Shown here: one piece after another, positions 42,149 through 49,897 of the stretch
Layout: each line of letters opens with the position of its first letter
Position numbering within the stretch: the first letter of the stretch is position 1
DNA from: Eubacteriales bacterium
GTDB taxonomy: Bacteria; Bacillota; Clostridia; Lachnospirales; Lachnospiraceae
NCBI GenBank assembly: GCA_030524125.1
Contig: JAUNHB010000005.1
Location: 1 to 57,109, forward strand
DNA: 57,109 nt
Direction of reading: 5' to 3'
The notes under the pieces: generated by a model
What the model was told of the DNA's origin: nothing
Database searches by the model: none
What the model saw: the letters and a program-made list of their open reading frames with translations, nothing else
Translations under genes and position numbers: made by a program

Positions 42149-43555
42149 ATGGGCGACATTGCTTCCGCGCTTTCTGAAAACCGCAGATGGGCGGCGGAGC
42201 GCTTTGCGCGGTGCGGAGATATTTTACAGAGACAGGTCTTTCTGGACGACGGGAGGCGGGAGGGACTCCTCGTCTATGTGGAGGCGGCGGTCAGCAATCT
42301 GATGCTGGAGGAGCATGTGATCGGGCTTTCCGACGTGCAGCCTCTGTCCTCCTACAAGGAGGCGCAGGAGGCGCTGCTGGCCGGAAACGGCATCCTGTTT
42401 CTGGAGGGGGACGAACGCGCGTACAAAATCTCCAGCAAGGGCTATCCGGGGATCGGCGTGTCCAAGGCCGAGAGCGAAAAGGTCATGCGGGGATCGCGGG
42501 AAGGCTTCACGGAGAGTGAGAAGATCAATGTGGCGCTGATTCGGAAGCGGCTCAGAGACCCGAGGATGAAGGTGGAGGAGCAGACGGTGGGGAGCCGCTC
42601 CCATACGATGACGGCGCTGATCTACATGGAAGATCTGATCTATCCCAGGCTTCTGGACACGATCCGGGAGAGAATGGACAGCTACGAGATCGACGGCATC
42701 ATGGACAGCGGGATGCTGGAGCAGCTGACGGAAAAGCACTGGCTCTCCCCGTTTCCGCAGTTTCAGTCCACGGAGCGGCCGGACCGGGCGGCGGCCGCGG
42801 TGCTGGAGGGGCGGATCGTGCTGGCGGTGGACCATTCGCCGACGGTCCTGATCTTCCCTTCGGACTACAACAGCTTTTTTCAGACCTGCGACGACTGGTA
42901 CAACCGGTTCGAGATCGCGTCTTTCGCGCGGTTCCTCCGGTTTTTTGCGGCGATCCTCGCCATGAGCTTTCCGGCCATCTATGTGGCGGTCACCACATGG
43001 CACACGAGCCTTCTTCCTACCAATCTGGTGCTGTCCATGGCCGAGGCCAGGCGGGGCGTTCCGTTTCCGTCGGTGGGGGAGGTGCTGCTCATGGAGATTT
43101 CCTTCGAGCTGATCCGGGAGGCGGGCATCCGGCTGCCCGGCCCCATCGGAAATACCATCGGCATCGTGGGCGGACTGATCATCGGCCAGTCGGCGGTGGC
43201 GGCCAACGTGGTGAGCCCCATCGTGGTCATCGTGGTGGCGTTCACGGCGCTGTGCTCCTTTGCGATCCCCAACGAGGAGTTCGCCTCCGCGTTCCGTCTG
43301 CTGAAATACGGATGCATCTTCATGGGAGCGTGGCTGGGGCTCTACGGCGTGCTCCTGTCGTATCTGTGGGTGCTGATCCATCTGTCCCACCTGAACAGCT
43401 TCGGCATCCCGTATCTGATGCCCTACGTGGCCTCGGATCTGAACGGCTATGAGGATGAGAAAGATTCGCTTCTCCGGTTCCCCATGCGGATGCTCACGAG
43501 GCGTCCGGTGTTCGCCAGACGGGACGCCAGGATCAAACTGCGGAGGAAAGACTGA
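42149..43555 (+). CDS. Spore germination protein, GerAA type
   Basis: The 468-residue A subunit of a nutrient germinant receptor sits in the spore inner membrane. The N-terminal cytosolic half (about 1-240) includes DGRREGLLVYVEAAVSNLML and SRSHTMTALIYMEDL. Four or five membrane helices follow, with the conserved FPAIYVAVTTWHTSLLPTNL, EISFELIREAGIRLPGPIG and IGIVGGLIIGQSAVAANVVS; this last block is the family signature. The start ATG 42149 has AAGGAGGGG; an upstream frame extension to 42125 is unlikely. A sigma-G-like promoter lies upstream. The B/C fusion begins one base after the stop. Confidence 0.93.
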   Translation: MGDIASALSENRRWAAERFARCGDILQRQVFLDDGRREGLLVYVEAAVSNLMLEEHVIGLSDVQPLSSYKEAQEALLAGNGILFLEGDERAYKISSKGYPGIGVSKAESEKVMRGSREGFTESEKINVALIRKRLRDPRMKVEEQTVGSRSHTMTALIYMEDLIYPRLLDTIRERMDSYEIDGIMDSGMLEQLTEKHWLSPFPQFQSTERPDRAAAAVLEGRIVLAVDHSPTVLIFPSDYNSFFQTCDDWYNRFEIASFARFLRFFAAILAMSFPAIYVAVTTWHTSLLPTNLVLSMAEARRGVPFPSVGEVLLMEISFELIREAGIRLPGPIGNTIGIVGGLIIGQSAVAANVVSPIVVIVVAFTALCSFAIPNEEFASAFRLLKYGCIFMGAWLGLYGVLLSYLWVLIHLSHLNSFGIPYLMPYVASDLNGYEDEKDSLLRFPMRMLTRRPVFARRDARIKLRRKD

Positions 43556-43556
43556 C

Positions 43557-45098
43557 ATGTTTTCGGGAAATGAACAAATATCCGTCCGGCAGCTGGGCCG
43601 GAATTATACGATCCTGCTGATCAGTCTGGGAGCGCTGCTGGTCCCGGCGTCCACGGACCGGGGAAGCCTGCCGTCGGTGGCGGCCGCGCTTCTTCTTCTG
43701 CTTGGCTATCTGCTCTGGACGGCGGGCACGCCCCGACCGGGATCCGCGTTTTTAAAGGCGCTCTGCTACGGACATTACTGGCTTCTGGGAACGCTGGCGG
43801 CGCGCATGACGGGGCTTCTGATACAGGAATTTCTGCTGACCGGCACAGAGCTGCCCGTGATCCTCTGCTGGTTTTATGTGTTTGTCTTCTATAATCTGTA
43901 CAAGGGACTGGAGTGCCGCATTCGGGTCAGCGAAATCTTATTTCCGTTTTTTCTCGTCCTGCTCGCGCTGCTGACGGTCCTGATGCTGGGGGAGACGGAG
44001 CTGTCGCGGTGTTATGAGCTGACGTGGTCTGTGGACGCCGGACGGATCCGGTCGGGTTACGAGCTGTTCTGCTGGCTGGCGGCGGTGCAGAGTCTCTGGC
44101 ATCTGCGCGGGAGCGTCGCGGAGGCGCCGCCTGCTAAGTGGAGGCGGGCCGTGGTGCGGATCTGGGCGGCGGGGGCGGCCGCTTCCCTTTTGTGGGGAGT
44201 CTTTACCTATAGTATCTATGGGAACGCCGGGAGAACGGGGCTTGTGTTTCCGCTGGCCTCCGCCATGACGCTGGCTCATTTTCCGGGAAATGTGATCGGA
44301 AGGCTGGACGCGCTGTTCGTCTTCGCGTGGGTCGTCGGACTCTTTCTTCTGTGCAGCACGCTGTTTGCGCCGCTTCGGACGGGGGAGCCGGACCGCCGGG
44401 GAAAATACCTGCTGTTCGCGCTGCTGGCCGCGTCGCTCGGTCTGGCGCTCCGGGACGACTGCCTGGACGTTGGGCTTGCGCTTCTCTACCGCGTGTCCAC
44501 GCCGGTGCAGATCGCGGTCCTGCTCTGGCAGACGGCGCGGACCGGAGGAAAAAAGAAGACGGTCCCGGCGGCAGCGGCGGTGGCGATCCTGGCAGGGCTT
44601 GCCTGCGCCGGCTGCGGCAGACAGGAGCTGGAGCAGGCGAGCATCGCGGAGAGCATCGGCGTGGACGCCGGGGAGGAGGAAACCTATCTGGTGACCTTCT
44701 GCTTCGGCGGGACCGGGGAGGAGCGGGAGGAGCCCTTCGCGGCCGGGGCGGATTCGCTGGAGGAGGCGCGCGAGATCTACCGGGAATATCATCAGAAAAA
44801 TATGGACTTCAACCATCTGAAAAACTTTTATTTCTCAGAAGAGCTTCTCCGGTCGGAGGAATTTCCAAAGCTTCTGGAGGAGATCCAGGTGGACGGCAGC
44901 TATTCCCGCGGGATCTCGGCGTATGCGTCGGAGGGGAGCGCCGGGGAGGCGGCTTCGGCAGAGGATCAGCCGGACGAGGGGACGCCGGTCCACCGTCTTT
45001 TGAACGCGTTCTACAACGGCGGGGAGTGCAGGATTCCCGTCGTGACGGAGGACGGGCGGTATAAGGGGGAGCTTTTGTGGCAATACTGGCATCAGTGA
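43557..45098 (+). CDS. GerAB-GerAC fusion protein (permease plus short C domain)
   Basis: This 513-residue protein joins two germinant receptor subunits. Residues 1 to about 330 are a GerAB-like permease of the APC type with roughly ten helices: QLGRNYTILLISLGALLVPA, LPVILCWFYVFVFYNLYKGLE, RTGLVFPLASAMTLAHFPGN and LDALFVFAWVVGLFLLCSTLF. From about 332 a GerAC start follows: KKTVPAAAAVAILAGLACAGC, a signal-like helix with candidate lipid cysteine C353 (or C350). Then come QASIAESIGVDAGEEETYLVTF and NHLKNFYFSEELLRSEEFPKLL, the N-terminal GerAC domain. The C part is only about 160 residues against about 370 normally. The reading frame is continuous without a stop. The start at 43557 follows CGGAGGAAAG. 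Confidence 0.8.
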   Translation: MFSGNEQISVRQLGRNYTILLISLGALLVPASTDRGSLPSVAAALLLLLGYLLWTAGTPRPGSAFLKALCYGHYWLLGTLAARMTGLLIQEFLLTGTELPVILCWFYVFVFYNLYKGLECRIRVSEILFPFFLVLLALLTVLMLGETELSRCYELTWSVDAGRIRSGYELFCWLAAVQSLWHLRGSVAEAPPAKWRRAVVRIWAAGAAASLLWGVFTYSIYGNAGRTGLVFPLASAMTLAHFPGNVIGRLDALFVFAWVVGLFLLCSTLFAPLRTGEPDRRGKYLLFALLAASLGLALRDDCLDVGLALLYRVSTPVQIAVLLWQTARTGGKKKTVPAAAAVAILAGLACAGCGRQELEQASIAESIGVDAGEEETYLVTFCFGGTGEEREEPFAAGADSLEEAREIYREYHQKNMDFNHLKNFYFSEELLRSEEFPKLLEEIQVDGSYSRGISAYASEGSAGEAASAEDQPDEGTPVHRLLNAFYNGGECRIPVVTEDGRYKGELLWQYWHQ

Positions 45099-45119
45099 CT
45101 TGAAAAGGAGATCTGGAAT

Positions 45120-45308
45120 ATGAAAAAGAAGATCGTCATTCTGGTGTTGTCCGCCGCGATCGGGCTGGGCGCGGCGGCCTGCCTGGGCAGAAGCTGCGCC
45201 CAGCCGGGCCCGGAGCCGCTCCTGTCCTGGTGGACGCTCATGTACGAGCGCCCCAATCCGGACCGGCTGCCGGTAAAAGTAAGCTTCTGGTGGGCAAAGG
45301 GGACTTGA
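45120..45308 (+). CDS. Small secreted or membrane-anchored protein in the ger operon
   Basis: This 62-residue protein starts after a strong AAAGGAGA site, 21 bases past the fusion gene. MKKKIVILVLSAAIGLGAAAC is a positive N-terminus, hydrophobic helix and cysteine, so it is a signal peptide or lipoprotein anchor. The remainder is LGRSCAQPGPEPLLSWWTL then MYERPNPDRLPVKVSFWWAKGT, tryptophan-rich and with no family I recognise. Small fourth subunits (D) are known in some Bacillus germinant receptor operons, but they usually have two helices. A role in receptor assembly is inference from position. Confidence 0.6.
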   Translation: MKKKIVILVLSAAIGLGAAACLGRSCAQPGPEPLLSWWTLMYERPNPDRLPVKVSFWWAKGT

Positions 45309-45333
45309 ATAGTTTTCGCAAACAGGCTACAAT
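45305..45333 (+). promoter_or_regulatory. Promoter of the DUF1934 gene
   Basis: TTGAAT (45305-45310), 17 bases, TACAAT (45328-45333). It overlaps the 3' end of the small ger-operon gene and separates this unit from the germination operon. Confidence 0.65.
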
Positions 45334-45403
45334 AAACACAAGAATCGTGTTTGCCCGGGGTCGGCTGGAGGTATGGAAGCGCCGCGGGCAGATGGGGGGA
45401 CTT

Positions 45404-45853
45404 ATGACAAAAGAGGTGATGGTGACGCTGTCCGGTCTTCAGCTGGGAGACGGGGAGAACGAGGTCATCGAGACGGTACATATCGGAGAATATTATGAGA
45501 AGGACGGCACGCATTATCTGTTTTTCGACGAGCTGATCGAGGGAAACGCCCGGCCGGTGCGGAACATGCTGAAGATCGCGCCGCAGAAGCTGGAGGTGCG
45601 GAAGCGCGGGCCGGTGTCGGCGGAGCTGGTGTTCGAGGAGGGGGCGGTCAACGAGACGGCCTACAGCATCCCTTACGGAAGCTTCCTCGTGGCGGTGCGG
45701 ACGACGGGCGTGAGACTGAGCGTGGAGGAGGAGAAGGTGGAGCTGAACGCCTCCTATGAGCTGATCGTCAACGGAGAGCACTGCTCCGACTGCGACATCC
45801 GGGTGGTGGCGGAGCCGAGACATTCTTACAGACTGCAGAGGGAAACCAGATGA
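45404..45853 (+). CDS. DUF1934 family protein (YwiB-like beta-barrel)
   Basis: The 149-residue protein matches DUF1934: EVMVTLSGLQLGDGENEVIETVHIGEYYEKDGTHYLFFDE, then MLKIAPQKLEVRKRGPVSAELVFEEG and NASYELIVNGEHCSDCDI. The predicted fold is a small calycin-like barrel. Function is unknown in all members. The frame is open from 45230, but GGGGGGA before ATG 45404 and the family N-terminus decide the start. It overlaps the following gene by four bases (ATGA) and has its own promoter. Confidence 0.82.
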   Translation: MTKEVMVTLSGLQLGDGENEVIETVHIGEYYEKDGTHYLFFDELIEGNARPVRNMLKIAPQKLEVRKRGPVSAELVFEEGAVNETAYSIPYGSFLVAVRTTGVRLSVEEEKVELNASYELIVNGEHCSDCDIRVVAEPRHSYRLQRETR

Positions 45854-46314
45854 AGACGAAAGCGAAGCAGAAAAAACATCAAAGCTGCGGTAAAAAGCCG
45901 CAGGCGGCCCCGAAAAGAGCGGGCGGGGCGCAGGTCCCGGGAGAGTGGCTTTACGCGACGCCTCTCGAGGGCGCGCCGGAGCGGATCTACCGGCTTTTGA
46001 AGGACAGCCCGTGGGACGCGGAATACTGGGCGGAGGCCGGGGTGCTGGAGATCGGACTTCCCGGGGCCGGGTCGGTGGATCTGGAGGATCTGGGCGGCAC
46101 TCTTGGAAACGAGGAGGACGACGGGTGGCTCCGGGAGCAGGGAGCGCGCTCCGTCTGCGCCGTGACCATACGGCCCGAAGATTTCCCGGAGGCGAGAAAG
46201 GTCATGGAATACATAGGAGAGCGCCTGGGAGGCTGCTTCTGCGGGGACACCGACGATTTTGAACCGCAGGTGAGGGCCCCGCGCCGGGAGGAAGAGGCGC
46301 AGGAACATGGATAA
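45850..46314 (+). CDS. Hypothetical protein between DUF1934 and recQ
   Basis: I do not recognise this 154-residue protein. A basic, lysine-rich N-terminus (MKTKAKQKKHQSCGKKP) is followed by an acidic domain with GEWLYATPLEGAPERIYRLLKDSPWDAEYW, GSVDLEDLGGTLGNEEDDGWL and VCAVTIRPEDFPEARKVMEYI. No signal peptide or membrane helix is visible. Its start overlaps DUF1934 by four bases and its end overlaps recQ by eight, so it is translationally coupled on both sides. Codon use matches its neighbours. A nucleic-acid related role is conceivable from the tail and recQ coupling but is not shown. Confidence 0.7.
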   Translation: MKTKAKQKKHQSCGKKPQAAPKRAGGAQVPGEWLYATPLEGAPERIYRLLKDSPWDAEYWAEAGVLEIGLPGAGSVDLEDLGGTLGNEEDDGWLREQGARSVCAVTIRPEDFPEARKVMEYIGERLGGCFCGDTDDFEPQVRAPRREEEAQEHG

Positions 46315-48121
46315 ATACGAGATACTGAAGAAATATTTTGGCTATGACGGATTCCGCCCGGGGCAGGAGGAGCTGATCGACGCGATCCTGTCCGGACGGG
46401 ACGCGCTGGGCATCATGCCCACCGGCGCGGGAAAATCCGTCTGCTATCAGGTCCCGGCCCTTCTTCTGCCGGGGATCACCATCGTCATATCGCCGCTGAT
46501 CTCGCTGATGAAGGATCAGGTGAGAGCCTTGAACGAGGCGGGAGTCCACGCGGCCTATATCAACAGCTCGCTGACGGAAACGCAGATCCGCCGGGCCATG
46601 GAGCTGGCCTGCGAGGGCCGCTACAAGATCATCTACGTGGCTCCCGAGCGACTTCAGACCCCGCTTTTTCTGCATTTGACGGAGCGGGTGCAGATCAGCA
46701 TGGTGACGGTGGACGAGGCGCACTGCATCTCCCAGTGGGGGCAGGATTTCAGACCCAGCTACCTGAATATCGTGGAGCTGGTGTCGAGGCTTCCGGCGCG
46801 CCCGGTGGTCAGCGCGTTCACGGCCACGGCTACGGAGGAGGTCCGCCAGGACATCCTGTGCGTGCTGGGACTGCGGGAGCCGAAGGTGCTGGTCACCGGC
46901 TTCGACCGGGAAAACCTCTATTTTGAGGTGCGCACGGGCGGCAAGGACGCGGAGCTTCTGCGCTATGTGAAGGAGCACCGGGAGGAGAGCGGCATCATCT
47001 ACTGCGCCACCCGGAAAAATGTGGAAGCCGTCTGCACGGCGCTTCAGATGGAGGACGTTCCGGCCACGAGGTATCATGCCGGCCTGTCTGCGGAGGAGAG
47101 AAGACGAAATCAGGATCAGTTCCTCTTTGACGAGAAGCCCGTCATGGTGGCCACCAACGCCTTTGGCATGGGCATCGACAAATCCAACGTGCGCTACGTG
47201 ATCCACTACAATATGCCCCAGAGCATGGAAAATTATTACCAGGAGGCGGGGAGAGCCGGACGGGACGGCGCGCGGGCCGAGTGCATCCTGCTCTACTCGG
47301 CGCAGGACGTGCGGATCAACCAGTTTCTCCTCGACGAGAAGGAGATCCGGGAGGAGCTGACGCGCGAGGAGGCGCAGGCGCTGCGGGAACGGGACGCCCA
47401 GCGCCTGAAGCGCATGACCTTCTACGGGACGACGAAGGACTGCCTGCGGGCGTACATTCTGAACTATTTCGGGGAGAGAGCGCCCCGCCGGTGCGAGAAC
47501 TGCTCCAACTGTCTCCATGAATTTGTGGAGGAGGATGTGACGGAGCTGTGCCGGGATGTGGTCCGCTGCATCCGGAGCATGAGGAGAGGCTACGGCGCGG
47601 GGACGGTCGCGTCCGTCCTCCACGGCAGCGGGAACGCGAAGCTGAAGTCCTGCGGCCTCGACCGGCTGGACTGCTTCGGCAGTCAGTCCGGGACGGCGGA
47701 ATTCCGGATCAGGGAGGTCATCGGGGAGCTTCTGGCGGAAGGTTATCTGGCCGCGACACCCGACAAGTACGCGCTCCTTAGTCTGACCGGATCGTCCGGG
47801 GAGCTTTTGGAGCGTCAGACCATCATGAAATTTTCCATGCCGAAGGAGAAGAAGGCGGCCGCTTCGGGAAGGCGCGGGAAGGGCGCGGCGTCGGAACTGG
47901 ACTCCGCCGCCTGGCAGCTGTTCGAGCGGCTCAAGGCGCTGCGCCTTCGGATCGCCGGAGAGCAGAAGGTGCCGCCCTACATCGTCTTCACCGACAAGAC
48001 CCTCATCGATATGTGCGTCCGGCGTCCCGCCAGCCGGTCGGAGATGCTGGCCGTCTCCGGCGTGGGCGAGGCGAAATTCGAGCGGTACGGGGAGAGGTTT
48101 CTGGAGGAGATCGGGAGGTAA
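46307..48121 (+). CDS. recQ: ATP-dependent DNA helicase RecQ
   Basis: The 604-residue 3'-5' helicase acts in recombination and repair. Motifs in order: FGYDGFRPGQEELIDAIL (motif 0), Walker A PTGAGKSVCYQ, DEAHCISQWGQDFRPSY (DEAH plus aromatic loop), SAFTATATEEVRQD and QEAGRAGRDG (motif VI). The zinc-binding region has CENCSNC (near residue 400). The winged-helix domain and a C-terminal HRDC domain (LFERLKALRLRIAGEQKVPPYIVF) follow. Length is normal. The start overlaps the preceding gene by eight bases. Confidence 0.96.
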   Translation: MDKYEILKKYFGYDGFRPGQEELIDAILSGRDALGIMPTGAGKSVCYQVPALLLPGITIVISPLISLMKDQVRALNEAGVHAAYINSSLTETQIRRAMELACEGRYKIIYVAPERLQTPLFLHLTERVQISMVTVDEAHCISQWGQDFRPSYLNIVELVSRLPARPVVSAFTATATEEVRQDILCVLGLREPKVLVTGFDRENLYFEVRTGGKDAELLRYVKEHREESGIIYCATRKNVEAVCTALQMEDVPATRYHAGLSAEERRRNQDQFLFDEKPVMVATNAFGMGIDKSNVRYVIHYNMPQSMENYYQEAGRAGRDGARAECILLYSAQDVRINQFLLDEKEIREELTREEAQALRERDAQRLKRMTFYGTTKDCLRAYILNYFGERAPRRCENCSNCLHEFVEEDVTELCRDVVRCIRSMRRGYGAGTVASVLHGSGNAKLKSCGLDRLDCFGSQSGTAEFRIREVIGELLAEGYLAATPDKYALLSLTGSSGELLERQTIMKFSMPKEKKAAASGRRGKGAASELDSAAWQLFERLKALRLRIAGEQKVPPYIVFTDKTLIDMCVRRPASRSEMLAVSGVGEAKFERYGERFLEEIGR

Positions 48122-48133
48122 AGGAATATTCTC

Positions 48134-48162
48134 TTGACGTTTTCTCATTTGTTTTATATACT
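48134..48162 (+). promoter_or_regulatory. Promoter of the ribulokinase gene
   Basis: TTGACG (48134-48139), 17 bases, TATACT (48157-48162). The A/T-rich candidate operator at 48181-48192 lies just downstream. Confidence 0.75.
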
Positions 48163-48180
48163 GGGATTATATTATTAAAA

Positions 48181-48192
48181 TACTTTAAAAAA
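48181..48192. promoter_or_regulatory. Candidate ROK operator, copy 1
   Basis: TACTTTAAAAAA, followed by AG one or two bases later, also occurs at 51216-51227 after the -10 of the next catabolic unit. Both sit at the start of transcription. The ROK regulator gene lies between the two. Confidence 0.35.
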
Positions 48193-48202
48193 GAGGTATA
48201 AA

Positions 48203-49858
48203 ATGAGAGAGACGTATACGATCGGTCTGGATTACGGAACACTGTCAGGGCGCGGAGTGCTGGTGCGGTGCAGGGACGGAGCGGTTCTGGCGGATGCGGT
48301 AAAGGAGTATACTCACGGGGTCATGGACCGGACGCTGCCGGACGGGAAGACTGCGCTGCCTCCGGGCTGGTGTCTGGAATACCCGGCGGATTATCTGGAG
48401 GTGCTGGACTTTGTAGTGCCCGCCCTTCTCCGGGACAGCGGCGTTGCCGGGAAGGACATTGTGGGGATCGGCATCGATTTTACGTCCTGTACGATGCTGC
48501 CGGTGGATGCGGACAATGTGCCGCTCTGCCAGAAGGCGGGATACGGGGGACGCCGGAATGCTTACGCCAAACTGTGGAAGCATCACGGAGCCCAGGTACA
48601 GGCCGACCGGATCAATGAGCTGCTGCTTCGCACCGGACAGGCGGCAAGTCCCCGGTTCGGAGGAAAGATCTCCCCGGAGCTGATGGCGCCGAAGGCGCTG
48701 GAGACGCTGGAGGAGGACCCGGAGCTCTACCGGAAGGCGGACGAGATCCTGGAGGCGGGAGACTGGGTGACCAGAGAGCTGACAGGTTCCCGGGAAAGAA
48801 GCTGCTCCATGGCCGGATACAAAGCGTGGTGGAACGAGCGGGACGGCTATCCGGACCGTGAATTTTACGGGGCGCTCCACCCGGGCTTTGCGGATTTTGC
48901 CAGGGATAAGATGCCGGGAAAGATCTGCCCGATCGGCCGGAGGATCGGAGGACTCTCTGAAAGCTGGGCGGACCGGCTGGGACTGGAGCCGGGAACCGCA
49001 GTGGCCCCGGCGGTCATCGACTCCCATGCGGGATTTCCCGGCAGCGGCATCTGCGGAGAGGATCAGATGATGCTGGTGCTGGGGACATCCAGCGTCATGG
49101 CGGCGCTGAGCAGACGGCCTTATTCGGAGATGGGCGTCTGCGGCGGAGTGAAGGACGCTCTGGTGCCCGGATATTACGCGCTGGAGTCGGGTCTGGCCGC
49201 GGTGGGCGATCTGTTCGGCTGGTTTACAGAAAACATGATTCCCGCCAGGTATGAGGAGCAGGCGCGCCGGGAAGGGATCGGCATTCACGCGCTGCTCTCT
49301 GCAAAGGCGGCGGAGCTTGAGCCGGGCGGAAGCGGACTCGTTGCGCTGGACTGGTGGAACGGAAACAAGACGCCGTTCGTGAACGGAGACCTGTCCGGCG
49401 TCCTCCTCGGGCTGACCCTGCGGACCAGACCGGAGGAGATCTACCGGGCGCTCATAGAAGCCACCGCCTTCGGGACGAAGCGAATCATGGAGCTGTACGA
49501 AAAGGCGGGGGTCTCTGTCCGGGAGATCGTGGCCAGCGGCGGGATCTCCATGAAAAATCCGCTGCTCATGCAGATTTACGCGGACGTGCTCGGAAAGCCG
49601 CTGAAGGTGGCGGCCAGCAGTCAGGCGGCGGCTCTTGGCTCGGCGATTTACGCCGCACTGGCCGCGGGAGGAGAAGAAGGAGGGTACGATTCCTACGAAG
49701 ACGCGGTGCGCCACATGAGCCGGGTCCGGGAGGAGGTTTATATGCCCCGCGTGGAATATGCGGAAAAATATAAAAAATTATATGCACTTTACTGTAAATT
49801 TGGTAAAATACTAGGTGAAAGCCACAAGGAGCTGCTCCTGGGACTAAAGACGATATAA
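48203..49858 (+). CDS. araB: Ribulokinase (FGGY carbohydrate kinase)
   Basis: The 551-residue FGGY kinase has the N-terminal phosphate-binding GLDYGTLSGRGVLVRCRDG and a ribulokinase-type LPPGWCLEYPADYLE. GIGIDFTSCTMLPVD, the central GTSSVMAALSRRPY and the C-terminal signature FGTKRIMELYEKAGVSVREIVASGG with AAALGSAIYAA are intact. The GTLSGR start is the usual discriminator of L-ribulokinases from xylulokinases. The family phosphorylates L- and D-ribulose and also pentitols, so the true substrate may follow from the dehydrogenases downstream. No araA or araD is seen nearby. AAGAGGT precedes the ATG. Confidence 0.9.
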   Translation: MRETYTIGLDYGTLSGRGVLVRCRDGAVLADAVKEYTHGVMDRTLPDGKTALPPGWCLEYPADYLEVLDFVVPALLRDSGVAGKDIVGIGIDFTSCTMLPVDADNVPLCQKAGYGGRRNAYAKLWKHHGAQVQADRINELLLRTGQAASPRFGGKISPELMAPKALETLEEDPELYRKADEILEAGDWVTRELTGSRERSCSMAGYKAWWNERDGYPDREFYGALHPGFADFARDKMPGKICPIGRRIGGLSESWADRLGLEPGTAVAPAVIDSHAGFPGSGICGEDQMMLVLGTSSVMAALSRRPYSEMGVCGGVKDALVPGYYALESGLAAVGDLFGWFTENMIPARYEEQARREGIGIHALLSAKAAELEPGGSGLVALDWWNGNKTPFVNGDLSGVLLGLTLRTRPEEIYRALIEATAFGTKRIMELYEKAGVSVREIVASGGISMKNPLLMQIYADVLGKPLKVAASSQAAALGSAIYAALAAGGEEGGYDSYEDAVRHMSRVREEVYMPRVEYAEKYKKLYALYCKFGKILGESHKELLLGLKTI

Positions 49859-49897
49859 ACGGGGCAGGAAGAGTAGAGATGCGAGGGAGACAGGCAT

